Assembly: GCA_029858755.1 (NCBI GenBank)
Contig: JAOUEK010000029.1
Location: forward strand, 1 to 10,099
Direction: 5' to 3'
Length of the DNA stretch: 10,099 bases
DNA from: Thermoleophilia bacterium
Lineage (GTDB): Bacteria; Actinomycetota; Thermoleophilia; Gaiellales; Gaiellaceae
In this document: positions 5,423 through 10,099 of the stretch, in pieces
Position numbering within the stretch: position 1 is the first letter of the stretch
How the letters are laid out: each line of letters begins with the position of its first letter
The notes under the pieces: model-generated
What the model was told of the DNA's origin: nothing
Seen by the model: the letters and a program-made list of their open reading frames with translations, nothing else
Database searches by the model: none
Position numbers and translations under genes: made by a program

Positions 5423-6262
5423 ATGACCCAGACCGAGACATCGCCCACCCGGGCGAGACGAGACGAAGGCCCGCCGGCGGTCGACGTGCTCGACCTCCGC
5501 AAGGACTTCCGTCGCCGCCGGAAGCGTGCCGGGGCGGGCGGCGCTGCCCTGGACGGGATCCGTTTCACCGTCGAGCGCGGGGAGTGCGTCGCCGTGCTCG
5601 GGCAGAACGGCTCGGGCAAGTCCACACTCGTCCGCGTGCTCTCGACGCTGCTGCTCGCCGACGGCGGCAGCGCCCGCGTGTTCGGGCACGACGTCGTCGC
5701 CGACGCGAAGGCGGTGCGGCGACTCGTCAACCGCGTGTCCGTCGAGGCCTCGTTCTTCAAGAAGCTGTCGGCGGCGGAGAACCTGCACTACGCCGCGCGC
5801 TTCTACGGGATGACCGCCGGTCAGACGCGGGGGCGGATCCCCGAGATCCTGGGGCGCGTCGGCTTCCCTCCCGAGCGGCGCGGCGAGCCGATGGAGAACC
5901 TCTCCCGGGGGATGCAGCAGAAGGTCGCGCTGGCGCGCGCCCTGCTCACCTCGCCCGTGCTGCTGTTGCTCGACGAGCCGACGACCGGCCTCGACCCGCG
6001 CTCGAAGCTCGAGGTGCAGTCCTTCGTGCGCGAGGTGCGCGCGGCGCACGACGCCACGATCCTGCTCTGCACGCACGACCTCGTCGAGGCCGAGGCGCTC
6101 GCCGACCGCGTCGGCATCCTCGATCGCGGCCGGCTCCTCTGCCTCGAGCCCCCAGCCGCTCTCAGGCGGCGGTACGCCGCGGAGACGCTGGAGGAGGCGT
6201 TCTTCACCGCGACCGGCCGGGAGTTCGAGGACGAGCGCCCGCAGGAGGAGGTGACGGCGTGA
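5423..6262 (+). CDS. ABC transporter ATP-binding protein (ABC-2 / drug-efflux type)
   Basis: This is the cytoplasmic ATPase of an exporter whose membrane partner is the next gene. The 279-residue product has Walker A GQNGSGKST at 60-68, the signature LSRGMQQ at 160-166, Walker B with DEPTTGLDP (VLLLLDE 179-185), and the switch His218 in CTHD. LSRGM in place of LSGGQ is usual in ABC-2-linked ATPases. The Q-loop is odd: the expected Gln is missing and Glu108 stands in NRVSVEASFFKKLSAAENL. Residues 1-17 are a polar, arginine-rich tail before the fold. AGGAG at 5411-5415, 7 bases before ATG, sets the start, and the overlapping GTGA links it to the permease. The family moves drugs, polysaccharides or lipids; the substrate cannot be read. 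The neighbouring acetyltransferase and MFS genes and the leader favour drug or toxin efflux. Confidence 0.92.
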   Translation: MTQTETSPTRARRDEGPPAVDVLDLRKDFRRRRKRAGAGGAALDGIRFTVERGECVAVLGQNGSGKSTLVRVLSTLLLADGGSARVFGHDVVADAKAVRRLVNRVSVEASFFKKLSAAENLHYAARFYGMTAGQTRGRIPEILGRVGFPPERRGEPMENLSRGMQQKVALARALLTSPVLLLLDEPTTGLDPRSKLEVQSFVREVRAAHDATILLCTHDLVEAEALADRVGILDRGRLLCLEPPAALRRRYAAETLEEAFFTATGREFEDERPQEEVTA

Positions 6263-7092
6263 AAGCCGTGGCCCTGACCCTGAAGCACGAGCTGATCGGC
6301 CTCGGCGGCGTCGTCGAGCGCAACGTGTACCTCACGCGGCGCTACATCTGGTGGGACCTCGCCTTCTTCCTGTGGACGGTCGCGAACACGCTCACGATCG
6401 TCTTCATCGCAAAGGGGATCGAGGCGACGGGAGGCGAGATCGACGTCGACCGCGCGACCACGACCCTGCTGATCGGCGCCGTCGTCTGGGCCTACCTGGG
6501 GATCATCTTCGAGTTCATCACGGAGACGGTCGCCTGGGAGCGCTGGGAGGGGACGATCGAGTACACGTTCATGGCGCCGCTCTCGCGGGCCATGCACCTC
6601 GGCGGCACCGGGGTCTTCTCGGTGCTCTACGGGCTCGTCCGCGCGGTGCTGCTGTTCGCCGTCGTCGCGCTGTTCTTCGACCTCGCGCTCGGGGGCGCGA
6701 GCTTCGGGGCCGCGCTCGTCGTGCTGCTCGTCGCGTCGGTCTCGTTCTTCGGGATCGGGATCATGACCGCGGTGCTGCCGCTGCTCTCCCCGGAGAAGGG
6801 CGCGCAGCTCGGCTTCGTCGCCCAGGGCCTGCTGCTGGTCGTCTCGGGCGTCTACTACCCGGTCTCCGTGCTTCCGGCGTGGATGGAGTGGGTCTCCACG
6901 ATCTCGCCGGCGACGTACGCGCTGGAGGGCATCCGCGCGGCGATCCTCGACGGCGCGCCGCTCAACTCGTTGTGGCCGCAGATCTGGCCGCTGCTCGTGA
7001 TCGGCGTGGCCTCGATCCCGCTCGGGCTCTGGGTGTTCTCGCTCGGCGAGCGGCACGCGAAGCGACGGGGGAAGCTGAAGCGGAGCGGCTGA
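6259..7092 (+). CDS. ABC-2 type transporter permease
   Basis: This is the membrane half of the exporter, 277 residues with six likely membrane segments at about 31-54, 69-90, 124-145, 150-177, 184-205 and 241-262. The C-terminal region has the ABC-2 pattern VVSGVYYPVSVLPAWM followed by ISPATYALEGIRAAIL (215-230), as in NodJ/DrrB-like permeases. The tail is basic (KRRGKLKR), fitting a cytoplasmic C-terminus. The GTG start at 6259 overlaps the ATPase stop (GTGA) and follows an exceptionally strong SD, GGAGGAGGT at 6244-6252. Its stop overlaps the ATG of the acetyltransferase (TGATG), so the two are probably translationally coupled. With a separate ATPase the functional pump is expected as two ATPases plus two permeases. 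Substrate unknown. Confidence 0.92.
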   Translation: MKAVALTLKHELIGLGGVVERNVYLTRRYIWWDLAFFLWTVANTLTIVFIAKGIEATGGEIDVDRATTTLLIGAVVWAYLGIIFEFITETVAWERWEGTIEYTFMAPLSRAMHLGGTGVFSVLYGLVRAVLLFAVVALFFDLALGGASFGAALVVLLVASVSFFGIGIMTAVLPLLSPEKGAQLGFVAQGLLLVVSGVYYPVSVLPAWMEWVSTISPATYALEGIRAAILDGAPLNSLWPQIWPLLVIGVASIPLGLWVFSLGERHAKRRGKLKRSG

Positions 7093-7979
7093 TGGTCGAG
7101 CTGCGAGCCGTCGCGACCGATACGGACTTCGAGGCGTGGCGCCGCGTCCGCCTCGCCGTGCTGCCGAACGAGCGCGCGGCGACGGTCGCGGAGATGCGCG
7201 CGCAGCTCGAGGTCGAGCCGGACCGGGTCTTCCTGCTCGCGCTCCAGGACGCCGACGTGGTCGGAAGCGGGCTCGTCGGCCGGTCGTCCGTCGGCGGCGC
7301 GGGGGTGCACCCGCGCGTCCTCCCCGACCGGCGCCGGCGCGGCGTCGGCCGCGTGCTGCTCGACGCGCTCGAGGAGCACGCACGTCGTCAGGGCTACCGG
7401 GACGCGGTCAGCCTCGTCGAGGACGACGAGTCGCACGCGTGGGCCGTGCGGCGAGGGTACGCGGAGGTCCAGCGCCAGGTCGAGCAGGTGCGCGAACTGG
7501 CACCGGATGAGCCCGCGCCGCCGCCCCGCGCCGACGTCGAGGTCGTCTCCATCGCCGACCGGCCGGAGCTCCTCCGTGACGTGTTCCCCGTCGCGGAGCA
7601 GGGCTACGCTGACCTGGCGACGTTCCGGCCCGTGACGGTGACGCTCGAAGAGTGGCTGCGCGAGGAGGCGACGATCCCGGGCGGCTCACTGGTCGCACTC
7701 GCTGGCGGCGAGGTCGTCGGCTACACGGGCCTGATCCACGACGCGGGGTCGCCCGAGCGCGCCGAGGACGGGCTGCTGGTCGTGCGCCGGGACTGGCGCG
7801 GGCGAGGCCTCGCCATGTACCTCAAGCGGGCGAAGCTGGCGTGGGCCGCGACGCACGGCATCCGGCGGGTGGTGACGTGGACGCAGGAGGCGAACGTCTC
7901 GATGCGCGCCGTCAACGAGCGACTGGGCTACGTGGAGGGCACCGTCTCGCGGACGATGCGCCGCGATCTGAGGCGATGA
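7092..7979 (+). CDS. Double-domain GNAT family N-acetyltransferase
   Basis: The 295-residue product holds two GNAT folds, which transfer an acyl group from acyl-CoA to an amine. The N-terminal domain (about 1-135) has the CoA-binding motif A with DRRRRGVGRVLLDALEEHA at 79-97 and a closing SHAWAVRRGYAEV. A proline-rich linker (138-146) leads to the C-terminal domain (about 148-295), with motif A VRRDWRGRGLAMYLK at 231-245 and the typical NVSMRAVNERLGY at 268-280. Both motif A copies look intact, unlike tandem GNATs in which one half has decayed. Tandem GNATs include mycothiol synthase MshD and drug-modifying enzymes, but I see nothing that singles one out. ATG 7092 shares its A with the permease stop. 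Placed between an exporter and an MFS gene, it could modify a toxic amine; that is inference. Confidence 0.88.
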   Translation: MVELRAVATDTDFEAWRRVRLAVLPNERAATVAEMRAQLEVEPDRVFLLALQDADVVGSGLVGRSSVGGAGVHPRVLPDRRRRGVGRVLLDALEEHARRQGYRDAVSLVEDDESHAWAVRRGYAEVQRQVEQVRELAPDEPAPPPRADVEVVSIADRPELLRDVFPVAEQGYADLATFRPVTVTLEEWLREEATIPGGSLVALAGGEVVGYTGLIHDAGSPERAEDGLLVVRRDWRGRGLAMYLKRAKLAWAATHGIRRVVTWTQEANVSMRAVNERLGYVEGTVSRTMRRDLRR

Positions 7980-7980
7980 C

Positions 7981-9252
7981 GTGAGGCGGGTCGGCCCGGT
8001 CGCGTGGTTCCTCGTCACGGAGGGCGCGCTGTCGGCGCTGCTCGCGGGGACGTTCACAGTCGTCGGCGTCTACTACGTCTCGGAGGTCGGCCTCGACCCG
8101 TTGCAGCTCGTGCTGATCGGGACGGTGATGGAGGTCACCGCGTTCGTCTTCGAGATCCCCACGGGGGTCGTCGCCGACACGTACTCGCGGCGCGCCTCGC
8201 TGATCGTCGGCTGGGCGCTCCACGGCGCGACCTTCGTCGTGATCGGGCTCTTCCCGTCCTACGAGGCGATCCTCGTCGCCTCGGCGCTCTCCGGTGTCGC
8301 GTTCACGTTCGAGAGCGGCGCCTACGAGGCGTGGATCACAGACGAGGTCGGGGCGGAGCGGGTGGGCCCGATCTTCGTACGCGGCGCACGGGTCAGCTAC
8401 GTGGGCGCGCTCGCCGGCATCGGCGCGTGCGTCGCTATCGCGGCCTGGCTCGACCTGCGGACCGCGATCGTCGTCGGCGGGCTCTTCGGCGTGGCGCTCG
8501 CGGTCGCGAGCGTGTTCCTGATGCCCGAGACGGGATTTCGGCGCACGCCGCCGGAGGAGCGGGAGGGTTGGGGGGCCGTCCTCGGCACGGCCGCGTCCGG
8601 CTTCCGGCTCGTCCGTGCACAGCGGCTCCTGCTGCTGATGCTGGCGATCACGTTCTTCGCCGGGATGTCCACCGAGGCGCTCGACCGGCTCTGGCAGGCC
8701 CACTTCCTGCGCGACATAGGCCTGCCGAGACTCGGCGAGCTCGACCCGATCTGGTGGTTCGCCGTGTTCCGCGTGGGCGAGCTCCTGCTCGGGCTCGTCG
8801 GCACCACGTTCCTCCTCCGCCGCATCCAGTCCGGGAGGGCGCCTCGGCTCGCCCGGACGCTGCTCGTGCTCACCGTTGCGCAGGGGGTCGCGATCGTCGT
8901 CTTCGGAGTCGCCGGCGGCCTGCTCGTCGGGCTGCTCGGCTTCTGGCTCTACAACCTCACCCGGCAGCTGACGCAGCCGCTGTTCATGACCTGGCTCAAC
9001 CAGAGCATCACCGACTCCAGCGTCCGCGCGACCGTGATCTCGATGTCCGGGCAGGCGGACGCGATCGGGCAGGCCGGCGGCGGGCCGCTGATCGGCGCCC
9101 TCGGCAACGTGCTCGGCATCCGCGCCGCGATGCTCGCGAGCGCAGCCGTCCTCACGCCTGCGCTCGCGCTCTACGCCCGTGCGCTGCGCCACCACGGCCG
9201 TCCGCCGGAGCTGGCCGGGTTGGCCGTCGCACCGTCCGCGACGGACCGCTAG
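7981..9252 (+). CDS. MFS transporter
   Basis: A 423-residue, strongly hydrophobic protein with roughly twelve membrane segments in two halves of six, joined by a polar loop around 183-205 (PETGFRRTPPEEREGWG). The loop between helices 2 and 3 carries EIPTGVVADTYSRR (58-71), the MFS motif A (G-x-x-x-D-x-x-x-R-R), common in drug-efflux members. A later segment DSSVRATVISMSGQADAIGQ (345-364) is also typical of efflux-type MFS proteins. GTG 7981 is 1 base past the acetyltransferase stop, with a weak GAGG at 7970-7973; the N-terminal hydrophobic helix starts right after, so no later start fits. It is the last gene of the ABC-GNAT-MFS unit. The TAG stop at 9250-9252 overlaps a TAGGAT -10-like element proposed for glnA. 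Substrate unknown. Confidence 0.9.
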   Translation: MRRVGPVAWFLVTEGALSALLAGTFTVVGVYYVSEVGLDPLQLVLIGTVMEVTAFVFEIPTGVVADTYSRRASLIVGWALHGATFVVIGLFPSYEAILVASALSGVAFTFESGAYEAWITDEVGAERVGPIFVRGARVSYVGALAGIGACVAIAAWLDLRTAIVVGGLFGVALAVASVFLMPETGFRRTPPEEREGWGAVLGTAASGFRLVRAQRLLLLMLAITFFAGMSTEALDRLWQAHFLRDIGLPRLGELDPIWWFAVFRVGELLLGLVGTTFLLRRIQSGRAPRLARTLLVLTVAQGVAIVVFGVAGGLLVGLLGFWLYNLTRQLTQPLFMTWLNQSITDSSVRATVISMSGQADAIGQAGGGPLIGALGNVLGIRAAMLASAAVLTPALALYARALRHHGRPPELAGLAVAPSATDR

Positions 9253-9255
9253 GAT
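9250..9255 (+). promoter_or_regulatory. Candidate -10 box for glnA
   Basis: TAGGAT fits the actinobacterial TAnnnT form and overlaps the MFS stop codon. The predicted start near 9262 would give a leader of about 70 bases that includes the intrinsic terminator. No good -35 is visible, so the promoter call is tentative. Confidence 0.35.
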
Positions 9256-9257
9256 CC

Positions 9258-9286
9258 TCTCGTCATTCGAGGCGACGTGGCCTCGG
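9258..9286 (+). promoter_or_regulatory. Candidate antiterminator and competing hairpin in the glnA leader
   Basis: CGAGGC (9268-9273) pairs perfectly with GCCTCG (9280-9285) around a 6-base loop, and a T-G wobble extends it. The right arm is the lower 5' arm of the terminator, so the two exclude each other. A smaller hairpin upstream, CTCG (9259-9262) with CGAG (9268-9271), would in turn block the antiterminator. A start near 9262 would leave only part of that first arm in the RNA. Confidence 0.45.
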
Positions 9287-9311
9287 GCGCTTCCGCGCCC
9301 GGGGCTTTTTT
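9280..9311 (+). terminator. Strong intrinsic terminator between the MFS gene and glnA
   Basis: The 5' arm 9280-9290 pairs with 9295-9305 over 11 pairs (one T-G wobble) around the loop TTCC, and six T residues follow at 9306-9311. This is a textbook rho-independent terminator reading rightward. It ends the MFS operon, yet lies only 21 bases before the glnA ATG, so it may also act within the glnA leader. Confidence 0.88.
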
Positions 9312-9332
9312 CGTTTTCAGGAGGGAGAACAG

Positions 9333-10099
9333 ATGGCACGACCGAGAGCTGCAGCGACACGGGGCGGCGGCGCGCTGATCAAGAGCAAGCACCGGGCGAC
9401 CTCGTCGGTGGCGTCCCGCCGCGCGGTGCTCAAGCGGATCAAGGACGAGGGCGTCGAGCACGTCCTGTTCTGGTTCACCGACATCGAGGGGCACTGCAAG
9501 TCGTTCGCGATCACCCCCGCCGAGATGGCGGACGCGCTCGACGACGGCATGGGCTTCGACGGCTCGTCGATCACGGGGTTCAACGCGATCGAGGAGTCGG
9601 ACATGGTCGCGATCCCCGACCCGGCGACCTTTCAGATCATGCCCAGGCCGACCGACGAGCACGGTCATTCGCTGGGTGCGAAGGTGGGCCGGTTGATCTG
9701 CGACGTCGTCCGCCCGGACGGCACCCCCTACGAGGGCGATCCCCGCTACATCATGCGGCGCGCGCTCGAGCGGATGCGCGCGCTCGGCTTCGACGCCTTC
9801 AACGTCGGCCCCGAGCTCGAGTACTTCCTCTTCGAGGACGACCAGGGCACGAAGACGCTCGACGAGGGCGGGTACTTCGCGATGACGGCCCAGGACGCCG
9901 CCACCGAGGTGCGCAACGACACGATCGACGCGCTCGAGTCGGTCGGGATCCCGATCGAGTACCACCACCACGAGGTCGCCCCGTCCCAGCACGAGATCGA
10001 CATGCGCTACGCGAGCGCGCTCGACATGGCCGACTACTGCCTCACCTACCGGCTGATCGTGAAGGAGGTCGCAGCCTGGCACGGCTACTACGCGACCTT
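9333..10099 (+). CDS. glnA: Glutamine synthetase, type I (3' end missing)
   Basis: Glutamine synthetase makes glutamine from glutamate, ammonia and ATP. The first 255 codons are present, open to the window edge. Seen in order: the beta-grasp domain with FWFTDIEGHCKSFAI (46-60), FDGSSITGFNAIEESDM (75-91, the latch region against the neighbouring subunit), GPELEYFLF (159-167) with metal ligands Glu161 and Glu163, and HHHEVAPSQHEIDMRY (211-226) with Glu214 and Glu221. HEVAPxQHEID is typical of the GSI-alpha group. Start: AGGAGG at 9319-9324 lies 8 bases before ATG. The N-terminus carries about 30 extra basic residues before the usual fold. At the position of B. subtilis Arg62 (feedback inhibition) there is Ala85. 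The adenylylation-site region is not in view. A gamma-glutamyl-amine ligase cannot be fully excluded. A terminator directly upstream suggests attenuation. Confidence 0.92.
   Translation, partial: MARPRAAATRGGGALIKSKHRATSSVASRRAVLKRIKDEGVEHVLFWFTDIEGHCKSFAITPAEMADALDDGMGFDGSSITGFNAIEESDMVAIPDPATFQIMPRPTDEHGHSLGAKVGRLICDVVRPDGTPYEGDPRYIMRRALERMRALGFDAFNVGPELEYFLFEDDQGTKTLDEGGYFAMTAQDAATEVRNDTIDALESVGIPIEYHHHEVAPSQHEIDMRYASALDMADYCLTYRLIVKEVAAWHGYYAT

Noticed and set aside
5821..7383. 520-codon antisense open frame across the ABC genes
   Set aside because: Charged, arginine-rich shadow of the ATPase, permease and GNAT genes; no family features.
9256..9332. Known glnA riboswitch (glutamine-binding RNA) in the leader
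   Set aside because: The conserved core of that motif, as far as I remember it, is not visible; only the competing stems are supported.
7912..9360. 482-codon antisense open frame across the MFS gene and the glnA leader
   Set aside because: It crosses a clear terminator and mirrors a membrane protein gene; composition is Arg/Glu/Asp-rich junk.
9277..9378. Small GTG-started ORF of 33 residues in the glnA leader
   Set aside because: It runs through the terminator and out of frame into glnA, with no SD and unconvincing codon use.
9249..10082. 277-codon minus-strand frame over the right end
   Set aside because: The + strand here encodes glutamine synthetase with conserved metal ligands, which only runs off the edge and so has no stop in the window.

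Overview
The window is chromosomal DNA from a very GC-rich bacterium. Third codon positions are almost all G or C, GTG starts are common, genes are packed with 4-base GTGA overlaps, and promoter-like -10 elements follow the loose actinobacterial TAnnnT form. With the arginine gene order and several SD-less starts, this suggests an actinobacterium, perhaps a deep-branching lineage such as Thermoleophilia. That placement is inference. All genes lie on the + strand, and no mobile element, tRNA, rRNA or CRISPR array was seen.

Layout: (1) Positions 1-4405 hold arginine biosynthesis: the 3' part of argJ, then argB, argD, argR and argH. argJ-argB-argD are translationally coupled by GTGA overlaps. 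argR and argH each follow a short gap with a -10-like element and no Shine-Dalgarno sequence, so both look leaderless or nearly so. argF and argG, which sit at these two junctions in the mycobacterial order (argCJBDFRGH), are absent. (2) Positions 4530-5225 encode a secreted SIMPL/DUF541 (YggE-like) protein of unknown function, flanked by stem-loops. (3) Positions 5311-9252 form a probable four-gene operon: ABC ATPase, ABC-2 permease, a double-domain GNAT acetyltransferase and an MFS transporter. Its leader has a promoter-like element, a 5-codon ORF (MRPRS) and mutually exclusive hairpins. This resembles the leader-peptide attenuators of antibiotic-induced resistance genes, and Arg-Pro-Arg fits the known Arg/Lys-X-Arg/Lys macrolide arrest motif. 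(4) Positions 9253-10099 hold the leader and the first 255 codons of a type I glutamine synthetase gene, which runs off the window.

The most interesting content is regulatory. Two leaders, one before the ABC operon and one before glnA, each contain competing stem-loops. The glnA case is forced by geometry: a strong intrinsic terminator ends 21 bases before the glnA start codon, so most plausible glnA transcripts must read through it. An alternative hairpin that would break the lower half of that terminator lies directly upstream. Both leaders are hypotheses from reading base pairs; no folding energy or search was computed.

Functionally, the first half makes arginine from N-acetylglutamate, with ArgR as the local repressor. 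The middle operon looks like export plus acylation (detoxification or resistance), and the right edge enters nitrogen assimilation.
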